From Arachis hypogaea (Eukaryota; Streptophyta; Magnoliopsida; Fabales; Fabaceae), in the NCBI RefSeq assembly GCF_003086295.3, contig NC_092038.1:105369837-105433836 (forward strand): a DNA stretch of 64,000 bases, read 5' to 3'. Position numbers and translations under genes: made by a program. The notes under the pieces were generated by a model. The model saw only the letters and a program-made list of their open reading frames with translations. It was not told where the DNA came from and searched no databases. Below, piece after piece: positions 33,149 through 44,481 of the stretch. How positions within the stretch are numbered: the first letter of the stretch is position 1; every line of letters starts with the position of its first letter.

Positions 33149-36100
33149 TTAGAAGTGTTCCTTATGAAACTCAAATTTTGTTGGACCTTTTTCATTGAAC
33201 TCGAAGCAGAGCTTGTTAAGTTCTTTTGCCAAAACTGGTGCACCGCAATAAAATACCCCTGATAGAGATCAGAATTAAGATAAGCATAATATCAGTAAAA
33301 GAGAAAAGAATAAACAAAGTGCATTTGCAATGCATGCTTGTTGGAGACAAACTGACCTATTCGTCCGCCATAGTGCTTGGAACACATTTTGGAGAAAACC
33401 TTCTTCCAGTTTGGCCTAGCAAAATGGGTTCGCACCTGACGATAGAAATTTGAAGAAGCGAATCGATGTTTTAGAATTACTCACTCCCAATAAAGAAATT
33501 GAACGGCAACAAGAGAACAAATAATAAAATTTAGAAGGCTTACCCTAGTCCCTGAGACGATATCAACACCGTTTTTGGCATGGTTGAGTGCTTGCACCAT
33601 GGTAATGAGGGCAGATCTTGCATCACCTTCCTCGTATACACTAGTCAAGTAATTGTGCATCTCAATGACACCCTGTAGTTCAACATCACTAGTTCTTAAT
33701 CATGTGGCGCCAAGGAAACAAATTCTGATAAAGATAATTCCTCGGTAGAATAAATAAATCCTCTGCATTAATCATTACCCGTTGATCAAGTTCAGCTACT
33801 TCATTCATGACTCCTTTAAACCAATCAAAAGAACCCTGCTCTCTTGTAACCCAGTAGAAATAAGCGTTGGTAGTCTTCAATGTTTTCTTCCGTTTTGGAG
33901 CAATTTTGTTTAGAGATGGTGAATCTGTACTCCCAACACTTTGGTCTGAACCTCTACTTATATCAGAGACTGAATCCTGGACAGAAGTAATCATGATAGT
34001 CAGTTTAGTCAGAAATGAATTTCCAGACAATTGCAAACGGATGGCATAACAGTTCAATTTGTTTTATATAAAATATAAAATGACTACATAAATAAACACC
34101 GTAACTATTTTCCTGTGTAGCACAAACACTCACCGCCTGCTCCTCCATTTTGATGATGTTGTTTAGAAGATCTTTCAGAATGCTGATGAAAGGTGTTGCC
34201 CCTATTCCGAGACCGACAAGTAACAAAACATCGTATTTTCTATAATCTTGAGCTGGCGCACCATAAGGTCCATCTATCTTTAGCTTTGGAAGACTGTATC
34301 CATTGTTAATAACAAACAAACATAAATTATTTGTCCTGAGAATCAAAACGAGAAGGCAAAAATAAATGGCAAGTGCAACACTTACCTTTTCTTGGTTGTT
34401 TCATCAGCCCTGAGAAGGCCACTTTTTCCGGATACAGGGGGCTCACATGCTTCAGCAAATACCCTTTTAAGCTCCTGTGTCCAATCACCCAATTGCCGAA
34501 TGTGAACACTCAGGTAGTCATCGCCAGGGGATGAGGTAATAGAAAATGGATGCCTGTCATACATATATTGATCCATGTTACCGTCACATCACGCAAAGAA
34601 GCATAACCAAGACTGTAACTAACTACTCATAAAAATGCCATATCACTTTAGTGGTTCACTTTCACTGCCTTTCATAATTCAATCAATACCCTGTTGCGCT
34701 CTGTTTTATATATACTTAAATATAAGAAAAAGAAGCAAGAAAAACTGAAATGCAACTTACCATTCAAACGGAGAAACAGCGGGACATTGTACAAACATGT
34801 ATTGTCCACTCTTGTATCGGAATTGGGGAGGCTTAGACATTTGCAATGTTAGAACATTTCCAGGATATATGGCGACCTAAATAGAAGTTTTTCACAATGT
34901 CAAAAAGGTAATATAAGCTGAGAGCTACTCAATAAAGCTATGTTTATGATGAAGTTAAAAGCCCATTTTAAGCGCCTTGCACATGTTTCCACCTCATCTG
35001 CTCTGTACTCACCTTTATAAGACGGACAGTATAGAAACCAGAACGGAAGAATCTGATTGTTCTTTCTGCCGCATAAAGTAAAACTGGAATTGAAAGATAC
35101 ATCCATGTCTGCACAAAGAAATTGATGCGTCAAGTTAGCAATCGCCGAAGAACAATTTATTTAACTAAGATTCCTAATAACCGAAATCTGATTTGCATAC
35201 CGTTTTGAGGTACCATTTGTGCACAAGGTAAAGCTTTATACCATGGATGATGAGCAGGACATAAACAATGACAAACAGATGGTGTGAATACCAGAAGGCA
35301 TTAAAGCCAGTAAGCCTACTAAATGGTTTAGGCAGCTTAATCAGATTTCTCCTGAACCATTTAGTTGCAAGTGTAAATGCTATTGACATTAAAATCACCA
35401 TCAATATTCCAGTCACACCCTCAATCCCTTTCACAATGTCTAGGTAACTGGGTTTATGATCACCAAATACACCCTTCAAATACTTCTCGTAATCAGCCTC
35501 AGAAGCTCTTACAAGTCTTGGAAAATCGCATGCAAGGTGATCCCCGGCATGAAGTATAACACCAACCACAATGGCCGCAGCAATTGTCTGCAAGTATAGA
35601 TAAATGAATTTGAAGAAAAATAGCGGACCCCAATATACATATCATGTCTAGTTGTTTTGTTTTGAATTCCTGGAATTAAGTGTTGGAAATTCTAAAGGCG
35701 ATCATATATACAATGCGTACCTTATGAAAGTTAATGTTGTCGTCAAAAGGTACAGCATAAGCCAGCTTGGTAGACCTAAGCCAAGTAATGGTATTTCTAC
35801 ATACGGGCAATAGTATAATTGCCATGTTGAACTTTAAAGTCTCAGCGGCACCTTTGGCCGTTAGAAGACAGTAACCCATTATTTGAAAGGCATCTTTCTG
35901 CTTATACTGAAAGAACTTCCATGTGAACAGCCCAATCATTATGCAAACCCACAATGTTAAGAGCCAAAGTCTCCTCCAATTCTCTTGCAAATAGTAGACC
36001 AACCTGCGGCTCGCCCTACGAATAGGACTTCTTGCCCTTAGTCCCTGAAGGTTCTGGCTCAAAGCTTGGCTTGTGTAGCTTAGGGCTTGGCTGTAGTTAA

Positions 36101-39100
36101 GGTACGTGTCCTTCTGCAAAAGAAGCGTCTCCAATTGCCATAGCTGCGGGGACAGATGATGACAATCCAAGTTGCCCCAAAACAATTAGAGATTCAATCA
36201 TGCAAAAGAAATAATGCCAGTGATTCCTACATTCCCTTCATTATCAGCATCACAACAGCAAAAGGATGCAGCACGCGCACTTACACTTTGAGTAATGTGT
36301 ACGCGTAACTGGCCAAGCAGCAGAAAAGCCACTTGAGAAAAGAAGCATAGTGCCCATATTCAATAATGCAGAGACATCAACCAACAAATTAAAAATCCTT
36401 TTGAATATTATCTTAAATATACTAAACAATATGTTTAATATTGTTAAATTTTAAAAAATAATAATAACCTTTTGAGTTTTGATAATTAAAAAACATTTAG
36501 TATAATCCGTTGGAACTTTTGAGCTTTGATAGTAAGTTTCTATTTAAAGTAAATCTTCTTCCAAAAACATATAAAAAGAAAAACACCAAGATGCACAATA
36601 ATTATGAAAAGGTATATAGAACCAAATTATTTAGTAGTCAACTTGGGTCATTTTTCTTCTTTTATTTCTTCTAAAAATGACATTTCTCTTCCTCACATGC
36701 ACCTTCAAAAACATACTTCATGAAATTAAAAAAAAGAGCTAATTGTTGGTCCTCTAAGTATTAGCTTCCTAGTTAAACTTCTAATCTTAATTCAACATTT
36801 GACAAATAATTAGCAGAAAATTAATAATTATTCAATGACCTCTATTCAAAACATATAAATGATTCTTTATTAAAAGACAAAAAAAAGTGTGAATATCTTA
36901 TGAAGAAAAGTCAAGTGATAAAGAAATAAGGTTACTCTAAGCTATGGTAATAAGTCACATTATACGGCATCACTACCTGCGGCGAGGAACTACCTTAATA
37001 GGAATAACAAGTTAATTGCGATTGTGTCACGTACACTATGACCAAGTTTTCTCTACCTGATTTTAGGTAAGTTTGACGCAGCAAAAGGATAGAAACAAGA
37101 TCTTATTATATACACTATTAAATTATTCAATATATGATGCAATGAGTTGCTATGACATCAAATCATTTTTCTTTGAAGGCAAGATAATTTGTATTATTAA
37201 TTATCACAGTTTATTTTCTTTCTTCATCTCCCTTCTTTCCTGCATGGTTGAACAGCATTAAAAATATTCTGAATTATTTTCAAATAACACTATTTGGGCC
37301 AAATTTTGACCGAAGACAGGTGTGGTTGTCCTAATTCGAAACTGACTAATCTAAGCTGCATTATCGTAATTCACGTCGTACTAACACGCTAACACTACTA
37401 AAGGTAGAGTATCTATGTAGATAACTGTAAAATATGTACGGCTATATTAGAGTAGTGCGGGTTGATAAAGTCAGAAATAATATTATCTATCTAATATAGT
37501 GCGATTTCCTACCTCGATGTAACCAAGCCCTTCTGGGTCTAATTCTTCCATGATCAGAGCGGCATATTCTTCAGCCTGCTCTTTTAATCTCGATAACTTA
37601 TTTGCTGAAGCACTCAACATGATGATCTGGAAATTAATAAGAAAAAAAAAGGAATTGGCCAACGAAAAAGCTTAATGTAAAAGCTTTAATTGAGTATTAC
37701 ATGTTTGATTAAAAAAAAAAAGGCCAAAAGAAAAGTTCAGCACAAAATGACGACTACGCCCCCACCAACTACTCCACTGAAAACGTCTCCATTATAAATT
37801 CTATGAATTTGGTAAAATAAGAAAAATGAAAGCGCCATCTGTATAACCAAAGCCGAAAAAGTAAGACGTATATAGTTCACTGACTCTTGAAATATACCAA
37901 CTAATATTATTATGCTTGAGTTTCTAGAATATGGAAAACGTCATGAGTGGAAATACTGAATATTAGAAGTAGTTCATTTAATAATCATGCGATTAAGTTT
38001 ACCCAATCCTGCCTAACGTTGATTAATTGAAGATCAAGTGGACGCCATGCTAGAGACGAATTAATAATATAACAAAATAAATAATCTACAACGAAAAGAG
38101 AATACTTATGTTATACTCGTAGAATACATGGTTATTAAATGGATAAACAATTAAGCAGTGACACAGTTGAATTCATAATTTGGAATCACACTTCATAATA
38201 TAAAATAGAGTTATAAGTTTAAACCTTGAATTTTAAACTCTGAATATTGAAGAATGATTATTGCTAAATTAAATAGACAGAAAAGAAAATAAATTCAGTT
38301 TAATACAAAAATGAGAGAGAACATTTTGGTTTGTAATATAAAATAAAAGTCTTCTATACCTCTTTTACTTCTTCTTCGGTGATTCTTCCATCTTCGTTTT
38401 TATCCACCCTGTTTGATTAATAAAATTTTTAAAATACTAAGTCACGTTATATAAAACCATAATAATTGAAGTAAACGTTTGATGCCCAAAAAAAAAAAGA
38501 AAGCAAAACAATTGATGATCTAAAAAAGTAATTGAATTACAAGCTAAGAAAGCATCAAAGATTTTTTACGAATATTTAAGTGTCAATGCAAATATATGGT
38601 GACATGCTAATATTTAACAATGTGTTTATTATGACATAAATTAATTAGGACTTGCAAACTTTTCATTAAAGAAAGGAAAGTAATTGAAAAGCATTGAAAT
38701 ATTAATATTAGTAATCATTATTAATTAAGTTGGACTGCAATAATCACTCAATGATTACATGTCGAAGAAGATCTGAAGTCGCGAATCAAAGCTTTGATCG
38801 GTAATTTGCGTCCAATATTCAAAAAGTTCATCCCTGCTTATCTTCTCAACCGTCAACCTTCGCTTCCGGCTTAGAGCATCAAATAATTCCAGAGCGAATT
38901 CCTTGGAATCTCTCATTCCTGCATAGAAAAGCATAACAACCTTGAAGCGCACAATATCAAAATTCAAATGACAGAGGATGTGAGATCTAAATAATTGCAA
39001 GTTGCAACCGTAAATAAATAATAAAAAAAAAACTTAATACAATAAACGTTGAGGGAAAACACTTGAGGATAACGAATCAAACTGTTAAAGGAACATTACA

Positions 39101-39794
39101 AATTTGCAATAACCTGAACAGAATTTTGAAAAAGATACGAACCTATGCACTGAGCAAAATCGGAGCGATGGAGATAACCGTCCTTGGCGAGCCTATTGAA
39201 GTTGCTCTGCACCTCGTTCCACGCATCAACGCCATTATTTGATTTGCTGCTGATGAATCGCAGACCGCGCAGTGCTTTGTGAGCACCGGAACGAGTGCGA
39301 TCTAGCTGAGCCCGCTGCTTTCTTAGAGCGCGAGCTGCCAGCGCCGTCTCAAATCCGCCGCCGGCATTGCTTCCGCCAACATTTTGAGCTGACGAAGACG
39401 AACGGCTCCACGAGAACCGTCGCAGCTCTGCCTTAAGCTCATGCGAGAACTGCTTTGCCTTTGCAACCGCCTCCGCCTTCAGCTCCTGCGAGAACTGCCG
39501 CAAGCCTCTCGACGAGGTCCGCCGGATCGTCGGCGACCTAGAAATAGACGCCGGAGTTTCGTGTCCACTGCCACCAGTGGTACCACTGTCAACAACAACG
39601 TTAATGACAGTGGCTGGTTCAACGCTCCGAAGGACGATAGTGTCATCGTCTTGAAGATCGAGAGTGACCTCCACAAACTCTTCTCCGCCGGCGGAGGTTG
39701 ACTCTGTTCCCGGCGAAGTTCCTGCACTGACGGTTGCTCTGGCGGGAACGGTGTCGGATGCCCACCTGCGCTGGTGCTTCGGATGACCGTTCAT
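33149..39794 (-). CDS. RBOHE: Respiratory burst oxidase homologue E (NADPH oxidase), 14 exons, 946 aa
   Basis: Plasma-membrane enzyme passing electrons from cytosolic NADPH through FAD and two haems to apoplastic oxygen, giving superoxide. Exons on the minus strand: 39794-39143, 38918-38759, 38408-38360, 37626-37513, 36143-35721, 35587-35201, 35108-35013, 34876-34761, 34553-34386, 34293-34134, 33976-33779, 33672-33544, 33435-33357, 33258-33149. All junctions are GT-AG and phases agree (2841 nt). The Ser/Arg-rich N-terminus has RTSSRG and RRFSWSRSS, plausible kinase sites. EF-hand loops are [12 protein letters not shown] (about 273-284) and a weaker [12 protein letters not shown] (about 317). 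Membrane core with haem histidines is encoded by exons 5-6 ([30 protein letters not shown]), FAD site HPFSIT (about 667), NADPH site GLGIGATP, and the family end FHKEHF. Exon 5 ([20 protein letters not shown]) closely matches Arabidopsis RBOHE, linked to tapetum and pollen development. ATG 39794 is the first in frame. Confidence 0.95.
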
Positions 39795-39847
39795 TATATG
39801 TATCAAATCAAAGCGAAAGGTCCAAAACAGAAGAATATATAGTTGGC

Positions 39848-39882
<35 letters not shown>

Positions 39883-41453
39883 ACTTCCTTTTCTTGTTTG
39901 TATTTATTTAATTATTTATATTTTCCTCCAACTTGTGTTTTTCTTTCTTGGAAAAAATAAAAGAATGTAAGTGAGTTTGGAAGGTAATGCAATGGTGCGT
40001 GCTTTGCTAACGTGCACCGGGTGGTTGAACAAGCATGAAGGACGATTTGGAGAAGCTAAGGAAGCTTGGAGTGATGATGGATCGGAGTGTAGGACCAGGT
40101 TTTGGTGGTTGTTGTTGATTTAAGCGTTGGAAGAGATCAGAGATGAAAAAAACTGAGAGGGTAGAACGCGTTTCATTCAGAATCTATGAGACAGAGACAT
40201 GAACGCGTAGAGACTAAAGAGGTTGATAAATTAAAGAAGATCGAGAAAGGGTGGAGAAAGAAGAAATATAATTAATTAATTAAGAAAATGACAATGGGTT
40301 TTGCTTTAGTAATAGCAGGGGGTGGGGGACCTATATAATATAAGAGGAAATACAAAGATTCGTGGAATAATTAAGTCGTAACAGAAAATGATTATGTATA
40401 AGAAAAAAAGGTAACAGTAGAATAGTAGTAATTGGTGCTGGAGTATACCGTATAGGTACTAGGTAATGTAGCAGCTGGGATGAGAGAAGAGACAAAGAGA
40501 GAGAAATGAGCGAAGGTGGAGGAGATGAAATGCGAGAGAGGAATGATATAGGGTTGCATGACGCGGTTGGAGTGAGATATGATATGGATTATCATTGCAG
40601 AGAGGACGGAGGGGGAGTGTTGAGTGGTGGGTCGGAAAACGAAATGGAATATCTCTCTTTTACGCCAGTGGGACCGCTCATTCCAGAGTTTCAGAGCCGA
40701 CGGCAACGATTGCAAGTCAACTCCACCCACGATTTTTGTCTCCTCCTTTTAACCCCCCCCCCCTTTTTTTTTGGTAATTTCTCAAATTTCTATTTTCGTG
40801 GAAAATTATAAAAACCATGTAATTTGAAAAAAGAAATACCCCATGAGATTAATTTGTTACTATATTTACATCAGCTGTGTTCAGTAGAGAAAATATAAAA
40901 TATATAGAAATTAAATAAAAAGGTGTTGGGTGGAATGTGTTTACCATAAATTGACTTTTCTATTTCACCTAGTTGCCGACAGGGGATAGTTACAATGTCA
41001 ATTGAAAGGGGGATGGGAACTTCATTCATAAATTAAAAAACACTAATGCTTAATTGATAATTAATCTGCTAGGGAATATATAGGAATACTGTGAATTGCG
41101 GTTGCAGCAAAGCAAAGTGGTTTGATGAGCATAGCATAGAGCTATGTCTTATAGGAAGCGGTCAAATTAAATTAGCATCTTTCATGACAGGGATGTGATT
41201 GTGGTCTGGGAAGACATGGTCGTGGTCACTCGTCACTGATTGTCCCATGCATGATGCATTGGGTAGGGTAATAAATTAAAGCTTTAGTAGTTTCTTTTGA
41301 GCCGCCGGATAGGACACTTAATTACACAGCAAAACTATTAACCTTTGATTAATTTACATAAATATAAAGTTTTAACTTATAAAGAAAAACATGCACATAA
41401 CCGATCATGTATTATTGTTTGCAATACTTTAATTTTGAAATAATAGATTTAAG
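39795..41453 (-). promoter_or_regulatory. RBOHE 5' flank and probable promoter/5' UTR
   Basis: Directly upstream of the ATG is a (CT)n(TA)n tract (39848-39882), common in plant 5' UTRs. Farther upstream the DNA is AT-rich with a C/T homopolymer (40750-40771). Open frames at 40392-40811 are on both strands with no recognised domain and are probably fortuitous. I cannot place the transcription start. Confidence 0.45.
39848..39882. repeat. Compound (CT)n(TA)n microsatellite in the RBOHE leader
   Basis: About 10 CT units followed by about 7 TA units, 54 to 88 bases upstream of the RBOHE ATG. Confidence 0.9.
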
Positions 41454-41822
41454 GTAGGAAAAGTATAAGGAACCAAAAGCTTATCAGCCAAAAACTAAAC
41501 AAAATTATATTAATTTATATCAATAATTAATTAATTTTAAATTTTTTAAATTTAAAATTTAAAAAATTTTAAATTGAATAAGTAAACATAATTAAAACCT
41601 ATAAAAATCTTCCTCTTTTTTCTCACATTAATCTATTCACTTCTAATAATCACAAATTCAAAAAATATATAAAAGAACATCCATTTAATATGAAAAAGAA
41701 ATATTCTAATACTTAGTAGAAGAAACATCCATATATATTAACTCGTAAAAATTTTAAATTCATCCAAAGGTATTTGGTGGATTTTGGCTGATATACTTTT
41801 GGTTCCCTAGCTTTACTCCTAC
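41454..41822. mobile_element. MITE of about 370 bp with long imperfect TIRs
   Basis: The left end GTAGGAAAAG...GGAACCAAAAGC-TTATCAGCCAAAA (41455-41493) is matched in reverse complement by the right end (41783-41822), whose complement reads GTAGGAG...GGAACCAAAAGTATATCAGCCAAAA. The middle is A/T-rich and has no ORF. I could not fix a TSD. Confidence 0.65.
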
Positions 41823-42231
41823 GTTAGACAAAACAAAACAAAACAAAACATTGCTGTAGTATATTAGTATCTAATTTTTAATAAAATAATGTCATTTTAC
41901 TAGAATAATGTTAAAATGCATCCCTTTCTTATCATGAGTAAAGATTATAAAATGAGATGCATACGACGTCATTTCATTGAAGGTTGAACGCTAATATAAA
42001 ATGATGTTTTATTTTATACATTATGACAAATTAACGTGCCAAATTAGCATGTTATTGACAAAGATAAAATCAATGACTAATATAAATTACAACTGTAAAT
42101 TTGGAGAGTCTAATTTGGGTTAATTGTTATTTTAGGGGGTCAATTTTAATTCATCTCAAATTTCAGATACTAAATTTAATATTAACTCTAGTCGTTGTGA
42201 ACAAAATAAATAAAAATGTTTTATAAAATTA

Positions 42232-42395
42232 AATATAAACCATATTAGATGTATATTAAAATTAGTCACTAAAATTAGTTACTAATATAAAATATATATT
42301 AAAAATAAATTAAATTATAAATATATTTTATACACAAATATATAGTGATCGAATAATTTTAATAATTAATTTTAATATATAAATATTATTTTTAT
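42232..42395. repeat. Short AT-rich MITE-like repeat (AAAATTAGTCACTAA family), copy 1
   Basis: Contains ATTAAAATTAGTCACTAAAA, TATATTAAAAATAAATTAAA and a reverse-complement-like end (GTGATCGAATAATTTTAATAA). Related copies lie at 43441-43560 and 55600-55740. Confidence 0.45.
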
Positions 42396-43440
42396 TAAAC
42401 CATATGATTTCTCGAAAGGCGAAAATTGTGAGAACTTTTGTTAGTTCTCTTCAACTCTTGAAATTCTTCGTTTTCAATTCTTTCAAATTAAAGGGTTTTC
42501 ATTTTATTTTAATTAGATTTATTATTAAAATGAAAAAAAATTATGAAATAAATAATCCAAACTCCACTTTTTTCTTTTTAAATCCGTAAATAAAAAAGAT
42601 TTTAAAAATCTTAAATCTTAATGTAGATCCACCGGAAACGAAGTACACATTATGTAATGCTGAAGGAAGCAAGGAAACTTCAGCACACTCTATCGATTAA
42701 TTTGAAAGGTTAGATTCCAACAATTTTGCCATTTTGTTCACATAAGGCATTGGAAGTACAAGTGTACCAATTTTTTCACCAGATGTGCTTCCTATTGACT
42801 TTGAAATACAATGTGAAATTGTGAAGCCTCCGAAATAAAGTAGCTAACTTGTTCCACAAGGCATCCCTTTTTCTCAAGCAGAAAATTAATATGGTGCTTT
42901 TTTATAGTGTTTAAATTTTAGATATATAATTTAAAAATAAAAGAGTAGGTCTCATTTTTTTCTATCTATTTCTACTTTTAGGCAATTTAGACACAAAAAT
43001 TATAGACACCAAAGAATTTCCCCTATAATATATGGATCGGAGACTAGCAAAAATGAATTAATGAAATGAAAAGAACAAAGGCAGAGTTCATTTTTTCTTT
43101 GACAAATTTCACCTACCAACCACATTAATAATGAACAAGTTTATTTAAAACATAGTCTTCTATAGCTATGTTTAGCGCCATAGTATGTAGGATACATGAG
43201 TTTTACTTTAATTTCTACCCCCAGAAGAATCAAACACGCACTTTAAGTTCACCTAACTTAATTATTAACTGTTGACTTTGCTAATACTCTAGCTATACGT
43301 TGCACTAGACGTAAAATGAGTAGTGAAAGAAAAAGAACTCCCCAAACAAAAGAAAACAAAAAATGAAGCAAAAGAAATCCGATCCTAATAGGCTCATCCA
43401 TCTAATTAATTTTCTATCGGATATATATGTATAATATTAA

Positions 43441-43560
43441 GGGTACATAAAAAATTAGTCACCAAATACTATATATTTATATATAGATACATGTGTTATT
43501 AAATTTATTTTTAATATATATTTTATATGAATAATTAATTTTTTATATATCTATAATGTA
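43441..43560. repeat. Short AT-rich MITE-like repeat, copy 2
   Basis: Carries AAAAATTAGTCACCAAATACTATATATTTATATATAGATAC and TTATTTTTAATATATATTTTATAT in order, the same blocks as copies 1 and 3 (described here by pattern only; boundaries approximate). Confidence 0.45.
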
Positions 43561-43573
43561 TACATATTATAGG

Positions 43574-43721
43574 TGAAGAAATTCATCAGAATTTATTATT
43601 TTTAGCCACTAATATTTAAAAATATGTGTTAAAATATATTGTTATATTACCAAATTAAAGAAATTAAAATAAATAACAAAAAATAACAGATAAAAATAAT
43701 AAATTCTAATGATGTATTTCT
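43574..43721. mobile_element. Mutator-like MITE, 148 bp, 9-bp TSD
   Basis: Flanked by the 9-bp direct repeat TATTATAGG (43565-43573 and 43722-43730). The ends are imperfect inverted repeats: AGAAATTCATCAGAATTTATT at left against AGAAATACATCATTAGAATTT in the right complement. A 9-bp TSD is typical of Mutator-like MITEs, which are known to be active in peanut (AhMITE1). Whether this is that family is not established. Confidence 0.7.
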
Positions 43722-43730
43722 TATTATAGG

Positions 43731-44236
43731 TTGTGGGCAACTTGCACCAACACTTCATAAGGAAGCTTACCAACCTGCTGAATTTTTTTCACATTTTTTT
43801 CTATGTGTGACTGAACATATTCAAGGCCAGGGTAGAAATATAAGCTATGGCGTTAGAAAAATTCTTACATATTTTTAAACTATATTTAACATATGATTTT
43901 GGAAAAAAAAATTACGCCATCTTAATTCTTAATTTACTACTAGCAAATCTTAACTAGTATAAATTAATAGCAGCATTGCTATGGCAAAGAATAAACACAG
44001 TGGAGAATTTCTATATTTCTTGTTATTCATTCAATACACAAAAAGTTACAATTTATATTGCTGAAAAAGAAGGAATATATAAGGTCCTAGGAAGGATAAT
44101 CTAAAGAAGATATTGTGTATGTGCAGCTCATTATAACAAAAATTTCCCCTTTGTTGTGACATATATGAAAGGAAAGCTACATGTATGTACATCATGGAAC
44201 AAATTCATGAGCCATTGTAATATAACTCTCTCGTGG
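43731..44236. other. Intergenic AT-rich stretch
   Basis: No gene or clear repeat seen. Ends with CGTGG (44232-44236), the TSD of the copia element. Confidence 0.4.
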
Positions 44237-44481
44237 TGAAGAAAATCTCATGCCCTAAGCTGTTCAAGCTGTGATGTTGATGGTTTGATGAATCAGAAGG
44301 AATTAAGAGAGGGAGAGAGATAGGTTCTTCTCATTATTGGAGAGAATGAAAAATTTCCCTTAGAAAATATTTGTTGAGTTATTACACCTTATATACTATG
44401 TACTTTTTTTTTTATGTACTCTCACTAAAAAATAATTACAATGGTAAACCTATTATTGATAAAGAAATAATCTAGGTAACA
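44237..44481 (-). repeat. 3' LTR of the copia element (245 bp)
   Basis: On the minus strand starts TGTTACCTAG right after the purine tract GCGGGAGGG (44482-44490). The pol frame ends in a TAG supplied by the LTR itself (44472-44474), so coding sequence, PPT and LTR overlap. Confidence 0.92.

Noticed and set aside
39795..39806. Upstream start of RBOHE at 39806
   Set aside because: The codon there is TTG, not ATG; the first in-frame ATG is at 39794.
40392..40811. Possible small gene upstream of RBOHE
   Set aside because: Overlapping frames on both strands, no domain, and a position in the likely RBOHE promoter.
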